6,556 nucleotides of DNA from an archaeon MnTg01 (lineage in GTDB: Archaea; Thermoproteota; Nitrososphaeria; Nitrososphaerales; Nitrosopumilaceae), in the NCBI GenBank assembly GCA_008974855.1, contig BFAR01000094.1, positions 1-6,556 on the forward strand, written 5' to 3'. The notes beneath the pieces were generated by a model, which searched no databases, was not told where the DNA came from, and was given only the letters and a program-made list of their open reading frames with translations. The position numbers and the translations under genes were made by a program. Of the stretch, positions 1 through 5,535 are shown piece by piece (the stretch's first letter is position 1; the number at the start of each line of letters is the position of its first letter).

Positions 1-1
1 T

Positions 2-115
2 AATGATACATTTGTGATGTATGGTCAAAATATTTGCAAGCCTATTTCTCCCCTATGTGGTGTGTGTAAGATAAAAAATCAATGCAAGTATTACAAAACT
101 AAGTACGCTTCTTAG
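2..115 (+). CDS. nth: Endonuclease III-type DNA glycosylase, C-terminal fragment (5' end outside window)
   Basis: The plus-strand frame that is open from base 2 encodes 37 residues and ends at TAG (113-115). The peptide contains the run YGQNICKPISPLCGVC followed by KIKNQC, giving four cysteines spaced C-x6-C-x2-C-x5-C. This is the C-terminal [4Fe-4S] loop of endonuclease III/MutY-family glycosylases, and the preceding hydrophobic-YGQ segment fits the helix that normally leads into it. Family members excise oxidized pyrimidines and cleave the abasic site in base excision repair; the catalytic HhH region with its Lys and Asp lies upstream of the window. A short tail, KYYKTKYAS, follows the last cysteine. 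The 3' end overlaps the convergent gene ending at 99 by 17 bp. MutY is the main alternative, but the compact end directly after the cluster favours Nth. The fragment is easy to miss because it is short and lacks a start in the window. Confidence 0.85.
   Translation, partial: NDTFVMYGQNICKPISPLCGVCKIKNQCKYYKTKYAS
73..78 (-). terminator. Oligo-T tract after the minus-strand block
   Basis: Six consecutive T residues on the minus strand (A6 on the plus strand) lie about 20 nt beyond the TAG stop at 101-99. Archaeal RNA polymerase commonly terminates at T-rich tracts without a hairpin, so this is a candidate end for the cysH-sat-membrane protein transcript. It lies inside the 3' coding part of the convergent endonuclease III gene. 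In such an AT-rich sequence a T6 run is only weak evidence. Confidence 0.4.
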
Positions 116-770
116 TAACTAGTAATACTGCTACAATTACTCCAATTCCACCTGCTAAGAAGAATGGATAAAGATGAAGTGTATTTTTTGCTGGATCTCC
201 AGACATTATTTCTAGTTGAAGATTTCCAGAACTTACTGCAGGAGGATCAGTTGAGCCTTCTTTACCAAAAACTGAATAGGAACCCATCTGAAAAGTTCCA
301 ATGTCCAAATTTGAAAGTACAATTCTTTCACCATTGTTTACTGTCATTCCTGCGCGTTCAGTATAAGCTAAAATTTGAGTTAATTCTTGTTTCCAGCCTC
401 GTTCTAGTTTGCTATGTATAACAACATATCCTGGATCATCTGGAATTTGTACTGCAATCCAAAATTTATCGTCTGGGGGACTTCCCATCCCTACTTCAAC
501 AAATTTTTCAGGAGTGTTTTTATCATAAAATCTAACTACAGCATTACCATCAGGATTTGCATAGAGCAAGTCATTTCGAATTGTAACTTGCCAGCTAATG
601 ATATGTGGTTTTTCAAAATCAACAATTATTGTATCACGACCTACTGTGTTAAAGAAGTGAGCAGGGATTTCTATTGTTTCTAAAACTAATGATGGGTTTT
701 GTTGAGATTGAGCAAATGCAGGTACTAATCCTATTGAAAACACTAACAATAAAGTGATAATGAGCTTCAC
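99..770 (-). CDS. Membrane-anchored extracytoplasmic protein of unknown function
   Basis: This 223-residue protein has a clear secretion signal: MKLI, a hydrophobic core to about residue 16, then VPAFA-QS, with cleavage expected after residue 20. Near the C-terminus a single transmembrane helix (about 200-219, LYPFFLAGGIGVIVAVLLV) is followed by the basic tail TKKRT. The 180-residue middle part should therefore face outside. It is rich in alternating hydrophobic/polar stretches and aromatics, which suggests a beta-sandwich, and it has no cysteine. I do not recognize the family. The start is GTG at 770; an in-frame TAA lies only 15 nt upstream, and the signal peptide begins exactly there. The gene follows sat by 30 nt on the same strand, so co-transcription with the sulfate assimilation genes is plausible. 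A short imperfect inverted repeat (773-786) and a weak TATA-like tract (792-800) in the gap leave room for independent expression. Any role in sulfate handling would be guesswork from position alone. Confidence 0.85.
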   Translation of the reverse strand: MKLIITLLLVFSIGLVPAFAQSQQNPSLVLETIEIPAHFFNTVGRDTIIVDFEKPHIISWQVTIRNDLLYANPDGNAVVRFYDKNTPEKFVEVGMGSPPDDKFWIAVQIPDDPGYVVIHSKLERGWKQELTQILAYTERAGMTVNNGERIVLSNLDIGTFQMGSYSVFGKEGSTDPPAVSSGNLQLEIMSGDPAKNTLHLYPFFLAGGIGVIVAVLLVTKKRT

Positions 771-772
771 GT

Positions 773-786
773 CTAAGATCTCTTAG
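773..786 (-). other. Small inverted repeat between sat and the membrane-protein gene
   Basis: CTAAG (773-777) and CTTAG (782-786) are perfect inverted arms around a 4-nt loop. The outer bases 771 and 788 can also pair, after one mismatch. In the RNA it would form a short hairpin immediately before the GTG start at 770. It could affect initiation or mark processing, but a 5-bp stem is weak and may be chance. Confidence 0.25.
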
Positions 787-790
787 TCAC

Positions 791-800
791 GAATAAAAAT
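791..800 (-). promoter_or_regulatory. Weak TATA-like tract upstream of the membrane-protein gene
   Basis: On the minus strand this reads ATTTTTATTC and begins exactly 30 nt before the GTG start at 770. That is the same distance seen for the stronger boxes of cysH and of the genes at 4368 and 5536. The match to the ATTATAAAC-like boxes is poor, so this may simply be AT-rich spacer after the sat stop codon. Confidence 0.25.
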
Positions 801-1946
801 CTAGTCAACAAAAGGTTTGTCATACCCTAAAATAATTTTTGAAACTTCTGGCCTTAGAATAAATTCTGAAGGTGATTTACCTTCTTGAATAATACTTCGA
901 AGTTTTGTTCCACTAAGTTGTTCTCTTGATTCAACATCATGAGGACAAACTCTATCATTAGTAAAATTAAGACATTTCTTGCAATAGAAAAATGCTGGAA
1001 AGAAAACTGGTGTAATCTCTAGATCAGGATAATCATCAAATATTTTTTGGGCAGCAAATGGATCATAGTAATTTCCTACTCCAGCATGATCTCTTCCAAT
1101 AATGATATGTGTACAACCATAATTCTGCCTCATTATTCCATGATGAATTGCTTCTTTGGGACCTGCAAATCTCATTTCTGTGTGTAAAGTAGCCATTTGA
1201 CATCTATTTTTTGGGTAATAATGCTCAATTAGACTCTCATAACATTTGATAATTACTTCATCAACAAAATCTCCTGACTTTTTTTTGCCTATCAGAGGAT
1301 TAACAAAAACGCCATCTCTAGTTGTAAGAGAGGTTTTTTGAAGCATCTCATGAGCAACGTGGGGAGGATTTCTAGTTTGAAATGCTACAATAGTTTTCCA
1401 CCCAGCTTTCTGAAATCCTTCTCTAGTTTCTATTGGGGTTTTTCTGTATTTTCTTATCTCACTTTCTTGTGGTTTTTTTATGTACTCAATTTTTCCCCCT
1501 ACTAGAATGTCTTTCATTGCCATTGTTCTTGCAGCCCCAGGATGTTTTGGATCTGTAGTTCCATAAACTCCCTTCACGGTTTTTTCTTTATCAAAATGAT
1601 ATGTTTCTTCTACATGTAAAATGGCGAAACCTTCTGAGTTAGGATTTTGTAAAAGAACGTCACCAGCATCTTTCATTTGTTTAGCAGTAGATTCATCAAC
1701 ATCAAGAATAATTGGAATCGTCCATGCCAAATCATTAGCTAATCTACCTCTGCTAGTAACAGTTTCAAAGTCTTGTTGACCTAAAAATCCCTCTAAAGGA
1801 CTGAATATTCCATCGGCAATGTTTTCTACGTCATTTGCAAGATCTTGGTTAACTGAAATAGAAAATAATCCAGAAGAATCTTGTTTTGAATTTCTATTTA
1901 CTAATTTGCCTCCATGAGGCTTAGCTACTCCAGTGCTTTGAGACAA
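801..1946 (-). CDS. sat: ATP sulfurylase (sulfate adenylyltransferase)
   Basis: The enzyme activates sulfate with ATP to form adenosine 5'-phosphosulfate (APS) and pyrophosphate in the cytoplasm. At 381 residues it has the usual length of a single-function ATP sulfurylase, with no APS kinase domain. An N-terminal PUA-like domain begins near the [10 protein letters not shown] motif (residues 9-18). The catalytic domain carries [11 protein letters not shown] (190-200, the QxRNP..H..H nucleotide-binding signature), [10 protein letters not shown] (257-266) and GRDHAGVG (284-291). C322, C325, C334 and probably H336 resemble the zinc site found in some prokaryotic family members. The start is TTG at 1946: the cysH stop codon lies in the same frame only 6 nt upstream, and the next in-frame Met is residue 91, well inside the fold. 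There is no Shine-Dalgarno sequence, so translation is probably coupled to cysH. With CysH beside it, the role is assimilatory. A dissimilatory role is unlikely, since no dsr or apr genes are seen. Confidence 0.96.
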   Translation of the reverse strand: MSQSTGVAKPHGGKLVNRNSKQDSSGLFSISVNQDLANDVENIADGIFSPLEGFLGQQDFETVTSRGRLANDLAWTIPIILDVDESTAKQMKDAGDVLLQNPNSEGFAILHVEETYHFDKEKTVKGVYGTTDPKHPGAARTMAMKDILVGGKIEYIKKPQESEIRKYRKTPIETREGFQKAGWKTIVAFQTRNPPHVAHEMLQKTSLTTRDGVFVNPLIGKKKSGDFVDEVIIKCYESLIEHYYPKNRCQMATLHTEMRFAGPKEAIHHGIMRQNYGCTHIIIGRDHAGVGNYYDPFAAQKIFDDYPDLEITPVFFPAFFYCKKCLNFTNDRVCPHDVESREQLSGTKLRSIIQEGKSPSEFILRPEVSKIILGYDKPFVD

Positions 1947-1952
1947 GTTAAT

Positions 1953-2672
1953 CTATTTTTTATGGTCCATGTGCAGACCACATTCTCTTTCTGAATCGTT
2001 TTCCCACCACCAACGGCCTGCTCGTAAATCTTCACCTGGTTTTATTGCTCTCGTGCATGGTTCACAGCCAATACTTGGAAATCCTTTATCATGTAATTTG
2101 TTGTAGGGAATATTATTTGTTTTAATGTAATCCCAAGTTTGGTCCCAAGTCCAGTCAATTATTGGATTTAATTTTATCATACCATCATGTTGCTCATCAA
2201 TTTCAATTTTTGTAGTATTACCTCTATTTTGAGTTTGATCACTACGTAGGCCAGTAATCCATCCATCAAGTGTTTCTAACATCTTGTTTAGCGGATGAAC
2301 CTTTCTTATACCACAGCATAACTTTCTATTTTCTGGACTATCGTAAAATAGATTCATCCCATTTACCTGAACCATCTGTATTACCTCGTGAGCATCTGGG
2401 AATGTAATTTCAATATCTGTATTGTATTTTTTCCGAATTTCATCCATAACATCATATGTCTCTTGATTTAGTCTTCCAGTATCAAGAGTAAAAATTCTGG
2501 CTTTTGGATTTAGCTTCATCAACATATCAATAACAACTACATCCTCTGCACCAAAACTTGAAGCAAGAGCCAATTTTGGATGAAGGTTATCTAAACTCCA
2601 TTTAAGAATCTCTTCAGGAGTTTTGAGTTTATTATTAATATCTGCTATTTGTTCAGCCGTAAACTTACTCAT
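1953..2672 (-). CDS. cysH: Assimilatory APS/PAPS reductase, iron-sulfur type
   Basis: This 239-residue member of the PAPS reductase/PP-loop family reduces adenylyl sulfate to sulfite, using thioredoxin-type reductants. Visible motifs, in order, are SSFGAEDVV (38-46, the modified PP-loop that binds the adenylyl phosphate), LDTGR (63-67), the CC pair at 119-120, GLRSDQT (141-147), C203-x2-C206, and the catalytic C-terminal ECGLH (230-234, C231). The CC...CxxC set is the [4Fe-4S] ligand pattern of reductases that prefer APS. Enzymes strictly specific for PAPS lack it, so the product of the adjacent sat gene can probably be used directly, without APS kinase. That substrate preference is inferred from family knowledge. 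The ATG at 2672 lies exactly 30 nt after the first base of a strong TATA box (2702-2693), implying a leaderless mRNA. The gene leads the minus-strand block and is followed by sat 6 nt later. Confidence 0.95.
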   Translation of the reverse strand: MSKFTAEQIADINNKLKTPEEILKWSLDNLHPKLALASSFGAEDVVVIDMLMKLNPKARIFTLDTGRLNQETYDVMDEIRKKYNTDIEITFPDAHEVIQMVQVNGMNLFYDSPENRKLCCGIRKVHPLNKMLETLDGWITGLRSDQTQNRGNTTKIEIDEQHDGMIKLNPIIDWTWDQTWDYIKTNNIPYNKLHDKGFPSIGCEPCTRAIKPGEDLRAGRWWWENDSERECGLHMDHKK

Positions 2673-2692
2673 ATGAGATGTTGATTTGGTTT

Positions 2693-2702
2693 GTTTTATA
2701 AT
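2693..2702 (-). promoter_or_regulatory. TATA box of the cysH-sat transcript
   Basis: The minus strand reads ATTATAAAAC, beginning 30 nt upstream of the cysH ATG at 2672. Archaeal transcription normally starts about 25 nt downstream of the TATA centre, so the RNA should begin at or within a few bases of the start codon. A second, rightward TATA box begins only 11 bp away, back to back with this one. Confidence 0.7.
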
Positions 2703-2713
2703 GATTACGAGAT

Positions 2714-2722
2714 ATTATAAAC
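2714..2722 (+). promoter_or_regulatory. Rightward TATA box facing away from cysH
   Basis: The 9-mer ATTATAAAC is identical to the box ahead of the gene at 4368, where it begins 30 nt before the ATG. The same spacing here predicts transcription starting near 2744, just ahead of the TTG codon at 2747. The nearest annotated rightward gene starts at 2980, too far away for this promoter in a leaderless organism, so the box suggests a short independent transcript ending at the oligo-T tract 2855-2862. Confidence 0.5.
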
Positions 2723-2746
2723 AGAAATCATTCTAAAATCTTTCTT

Positions 2747-2839
2747 TTGGCTTTTTTGTTCCTACCAATATCCCGGCATAATCGTGTAGACATTAATGAT
2801 CTAGAACAACGAGTAATAGAACTTGAGAAAAGTAGCTAA
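2747..2839 (+). CDS. Possible 30-residue small protein (TTG start) or short RNA unit
   Basis: The frame is open from after the TGA at 2702-2704 to the TAA at 2837-2839, with no ATG. TTG at 2747 lies 33 nt after the start of the TATA box at 2714, so it fits a leaderless or nearly leaderless message; TTG at 2756 is an alternative. The peptide would start with a hydrophobic stretch (MAFLFLPIS), followed by a charged, helix-forming tail (INDLEQRVIELEKSS) that looks protein-like. A T8 tract follows 15 nt after the stop. No family is recognized. The evidence is the sandwich of promoter, ORF and terminator together with the composition of the tail. The lack of an ATG is the main argument against coding, and the same unit could equally be a non-coding RNA of about 120 nt. 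Confidence 0.35.
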   Translation: MAFLFLPISRHNRVDINDLEQRVIELEKSS

Positions 2840-2852
2840 TGACCAAACTCTG

Positions 2853-2870
2853 AATTTTTTTTCAAAAATT
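2853..2870 (+). terminator. Oligo-T terminator after the short unit
   Basis: Eight consecutive T residues at 2855-2862 follow the TAA at 2839. The arms AATTTTT (2853-2859) and AAAAATT (2864-2870) are complementary, so the site is also T-rich on the minus strand and could stop transcription from either side. Archaeal termination at T-tracts makes this a good candidate end for the transcript starting near 2744. Confidence 0.5.
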
Positions 2871-2979
2871 TTAGATAATCCTGTAGTGATCACCCAATAA
2901 CTTCGTAATCTAGCATAGGATAACGCAAGTAGAATTTGTACGAATCTATTATTAGTCATAAATCTTCGATCGATCGCAG
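2863..2979. other. Remainder of the intergenic gap, with a CGATCGATCG palindrome at 2967-2976
   Basis: I see no tRNA-like fold or convincing ORF here. There is an 8-bp palindrome GTGATCAC (2886-2893) and a 10-bp perfect palindrome CGATCGATCG (2967-2976), which ends 3 nt before the ATG at 2980. The latter is GC-rich against an AT-rich background and could be an operator near the transcription start. A TATA-like CATAAAT (2957-2963) is closer to the start codon than the 30-nt rule of the neighbouring genes, and the spacer has no Shine-Dalgarno sequence, so the promoter of the 2980 gene is uncertain. Confidence 0.3.
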
Positions 2980-4287
2980 ATGAGCCTGCCAATTCATGGA
3001 ATCATAACTATTGTTACAATTGCACTACTTTCGTTTGCAAGTCATGATGTATTTTCCCAAATAGAAACAAGTAAACAAACTACACTTTCAGGAGATTTAT
3101 CTAATAACCCTGTAGCTCAAGACATTCTAAAAAAAATAGAGCAAACAAAACAGTGGATTGCAGATCTAGAGCAACGAGAATATGAAAAAATTGAAGCGCA
3201 GAAATTCTTAGATGAAAGGCGAGCTGTGGCACTAGAGAGTCTTAATCAAGATCTAATATCATGGGAGGATTTATGGGCAAATTATACCTCACGAAGTGCT
3301 TTTGAAAGATTTGTTGATGATAAACCATCTAGTGTTCAAGGAGTTTTTTGGGACCAGTTTGAATTCAAGGAAATGAAGGTTAATGCAGGAAGAGCAGCTC
3401 TGAAAAAAGTAATAGCTGACGGTGGAAGTCTAAAAGATGCACGTAATGCATATCTCAAGGCAGCTGAAACTAAAAGAATTGAATTAATTGAGGCAAATGC
3501 TCAATTCAATGTAAAACATAATCTAGCATATTATTCACAACAATTGCTTTTTAATATCCAAGGACAATTTGTTAACACTACAGATACTCGTGGAAAACTA
3601 AGTCAATACTATACCGATTACAGAGCTGATCCTTCATATCTTGCGGCAAATCCTAATGATAAGATTTCATATGAATCACTTGGAAAAACAAATTTAGGTA
3701 CTGAATGTAGAGACGGATATGTTGTAGTACATCGATTTCATGCAAATGATTATGCATGCATAACTAAATCTACTGCAGAGATGTGGGTACAACGAGGGAT
3801 GGGAGAAATTCCTAGTACACAAGTATCTGTATTTCCAAATGATAAATTATTTGGTACAGGACAAAACATTCAAGAAGCAATAGAAATTAGAGAACTTGGA
3901 ACTACAATTTATCGAATTAACGAACAATTCCAAATACTCAGTGATGAAATTGATTCTCAAAAATATGAAATGATTAAAAAATACAACCAACTGTACGCAA
4001 ATGAAGAAAAAGAAGCAAGAGATACAGAAATGGAAATTATTAAAAAACACTCTACAAAGATGACTGACAAAGAATTAACAGAACTAATTTATGCTATCAG
4101 AAATAAATACAAAGATTCTATGGAAGATATCTTAGATGATAAAGTACAATCATTGGAGGAATTTCAGAAAAAATTTGATGAGCAAGCCTTACTTGTTAAA
4201 CGACAATATGATGGTAATTCTAAAATTGATATAATTTGGGATTCAGATATTCGTAGCTATCAGGCCGTTTTGAAAGACCGTAGATGA
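2980..4287 (+). CDS. Secreted helix-rich protein with a two-cysteine module, unknown function
   Basis: This 435-residue protein opens with a signal peptide: a hydrophobic core at about residues 7-20, with likely cleavage near DVFS-Q (residue 26). No second transmembrane segment is visible, so it is probably released or held at the cell surface by partners. Residues about 46-90 and 310-410 are dense in Glu, Lys, Gln and Asp with regular hydrophobics (IADLEQREYEKIEAQ; later NEEKEARDTEMEIIKKH), suggesting long helices or coiled coils flanking a central domain. In that centre, C243-RDGYVVV...DYA-C260 followed by TAEMWVQRG resembles a short module I recall from thaumarchaeal secreted proteins (Cys, DG/GY, ACV-like, then RGW-like). 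The two cysteines are the only ones in the protein and probably form a disulfide. The ATG at 2980 is chosen because the signal peptide begins there. No enzymatic motif is seen, and the function is unknown. Confidence 0.85.
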   Translation: MSLPIHGIITIVTIALLSFASHDVFSQIETSKQTTLSGDLSNNPVAQDILKKIEQTKQWIADLEQREYEKIEAQKFLDERRAVALESLNQDLISWEDLWANYTSRSAFERFVDDKPSSVQGVFWDQFEFKEMKVNAGRAALKKVIADGGSLKDARNAYLKAAETKRIELIEANAQFNVKHNLAYYSQQLLFNIQGQFVNTTDTRGKLSQYYTDYRADPSYLAANPNDKISYESLGKTNLGTECRDGYVVVHRFHANDYACITKSTAEMWVQRGMGEIPSTQVSVFPNDKLFGTGQNIQEAIEIRELGTTIYRINEQFQILSDEIDSQKYEMIKKYNQLYANEEKEARDTEMEIIKKHSTKMTDKELTELIYAIRNKYKDSMEDILDDKVQSLEEFQKKFDEQALLVKRQYDGNSKIDIIWDSDIRSYQAVLKDRR

Positions 4288-4337
4288 TTTCATCATGTAT
4301 CATATTTAAAAAAAAACTCTTATTTACCCATTCTAAA

Positions 4338-4346
4338 ATTATAAAC
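4338..4346 (+). promoter_or_regulatory. TATA box of the ThiI-like gene
   Basis: ATTATAAAC begins exactly 30 nt before the ATG at 4368, predicting a leaderless transcript. The rest of the 4288-4367 gap holds a weak 5-bp inverted repeat spanning the previous stop codon (4284-4296) and an A9 run (4308-4316). No clear T-rich terminator for the upstream gene is visible. Confidence 0.65.
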
Positions 4347-4367
4347 TACTCTAAATAACTAAACGAG

Positions 4368-5504
4368 ATGACTAACAACGCTTCGATAGTAATTTTCCCG
4401 TCTGTTTTTGCTCAAAATAAGATAAATGCACTAATATCAAATGTTAAAAAAATCCTTAAGATTCAAAATCAGCAATTTCAGAAGATTAGAAAAGACAATG
4501 ATATTATTGTAGTAGAAGCAAATGATCCAGTTTTTGCTTCATCAACAATAAATTTACTTTTTGGCATAAAAAAAATAGCTATTGCTAAACAAGTTAAAAA
4601 TGATTATGATGTTTTAGTTTCCGCCATTACAAAAATTGGAACTAATCTTTTACTAAAAGGTGATACTTTTTATGTAAAAGTAGAAGGACAGTCAAAAGGT
4701 TACTTACCGAAAGATGTAGAATTTGCTGCAACATCTTCATTAATTGAAAAAACTACTAAACTTGGAGCAAAGCCAGGAACAGAAGATAAACACGACAAAC
4801 TTCTGTATACATATCTCACAAAATTAAATGGCTACGTATGCATATTCTCAGATAAAGGAAATGGTGGAATTCCAAATAATTTTCAAAATGAAAAAATAAT
4901 TTGTTGCATTTATGATGAATTATCTGCAGTTTCATGTCTTGAAACAATTAAAGAAGGATTTGAAGTAGAAATTATTGTATGTTATAAAAAAGAATCAGAT
5001 TTATTAAAATTCGTAAAAATCTTGAATAGTTTAATTCCTAGAATGCTTAAATCAAAAATAGAACTTGAATTTATGCACGTTGAAGTTAGTGATAGTAGCT
5101 CACAAAATTATTTGTCTTTAGTAGAGACAGTAACAGAAGTAATGTTGTCAATAGCTAATTCAAAAAAATTAAAAAGAATTTCTTTAGCTATTTCCCCAAG
5201 TATATTTCCTCAAACATTTATTGATATAATTACAAATAAGGTATATCAGAAAAATATTATTCCACATATCTCACTATCTGGGTTTGATGAAAATATACTT
5301 AATTCTGCCAAGGAAATTGGTTTAGAAAAATACTTGACAAGAATAGAAAAGTTAGGTAAAATGAAGTTTGATTCAATTGTAATAGATAAAAAAAATATAG
5401 TGAATTTAGCAAAAAAAGCACTAAAAACAAAACGAGTTGTTGCAGTTACTATAGGTCCAAATAATGTTCATGATATTCTTGATTCCTTGAAATCAGAACA
5501 TTGA
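4368..5504 (+). CDS. ThiI-like THUMP/PP-loop protein with degenerate ATP-binding motif
   Basis: The 378-residue protein follows the ThiI layout. A ferredoxin-like N-terminal domain (about 1-75, ending LFGIKKIAIAK) is followed by a THUMP RNA-binding domain (about 80-170, with FYVKVEGQSKGY and closing GNGGIP) and a PP-loop-like domain (about 176-350, followed by a short C-terminal extension). True ThiI adenylates and thiolates U8 of tRNA to 4-thiouridine and, in bacteria, supplies sulfur for thiazole synthesis. Here the essential SGGxDS loop is replaced by CIYDELSAVSC (180-190), although the following helix and strand (IKEGFEVEIIVCY) still fit. The second ThiI signature (TGESLGQVASQT-like) is eroded to AISPSIFPQTF (274-284). 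There is no rhodanese domain. The fold is therefore probably retained while ATP pyrophosphatase chemistry is doubtful; an RNA-binding or partner role is possible. Naming it thiI would overstate the case. A TATA box 30 nt upstream supports the ATG chosen. The downstream gene has its own box, so the two may be separate units. Confidence 0.75.
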   Translation: MTNNASIVIFPSVFAQNKINALISNVKKILKIQNQQFQKIRKDNDIIVVEANDPVFASSTINLLFGIKKIAIAKQVKNDYDVLVSAITKIGTNLLLKGDTFYVKVEGQSKGYLPKDVEFAATSSLIEKTTKLGAKPGTEDKHDKLLYTYLTKLNGYVCIFSDKGNGGIPNNFQNEKIICCIYDELSAVSCLETIKEGFEVEIIVCYKKESDLLKFVKILNSLIPRMLKSKIELEFMHVEVSDSSSQNYLSLVETVTEVMLSIANSKKLKRISLAISPSIFPQTFIDIITNKVYQKNIIPHISLSGFDENILNSAKEIGLEKYLTRIEKLGKMKFDSIVIDKKNIVNLAKKALKTKRVVAVTIGPNNVHDILDSLKSEH

Positions 5505-5505
5505 A

Positions 5506-5514
5506 AATTTAAAC
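5506..5514 (+). promoter_or_regulatory. TATA-like box of the glycosyltransferase gene
   Basis: AATTTAAAC begins exactly 30 nt before the GTG at 5536 and one base after the TGA of the preceding gene. The spacing and the shared TAAAC end match the boxes at 4338 and 2714. It implies that the glycosyltransferase can be transcribed on its own, even though the gap is only 31 bp. Confidence 0.5.
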
Positions 5515-5535
5515 ACCGTCAATTACCTTTAGTAT

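Noticed and set aside
164..683. Two plus-strand open frames (164-421 and 414-683)
   Set aside because: They lie wholly antisense to the membrane-anchored protein gene, which has a convincing signal peptide and transmembrane tail. Their translations show no recognizable pattern.
1947..1955. TAG between cysH and sat as a pyrrolysine-type sense codon
   Set aside because: No pyl genes or downstream signals are visible, and neither enzyme needs the extra residue. Ordinary stop and reinitiation is sufficient; only the in-frame arrangement is kept as an observation.
2863..2979. Possible tRNA or structured RNA in the gap (TGTACGAATCTA resembles part of a T-arm)
   Set aside because: No acceptor, D or anticodon stems could be assembled around it, and the T-arm consensus is incomplete.
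2801..2992. Minus-strand open frame of 63 codons in the cysH-2980 gap
   Set aside because: It overlaps the start of the well-supported plus-strand gene and runs antisense to the short unit. It has no TATA box at the expected distance, and its composition does not look like a conserved protein.
3847..4050. Minus-strand open frame rich in Phe and Cys
   Set aside because: It is the complement of a Lys/Glu/Asn-rich coiled-coil coding region, which produces Phe-rich antisense translations as an artefact.
4284..4296. Inverted repeat around the stop codon at 4285-4287 as a terminator
   Set aside because: The stem is only five A/T-rich base pairs with a 3-nt loop, and no T-tract follows on the plus strand.
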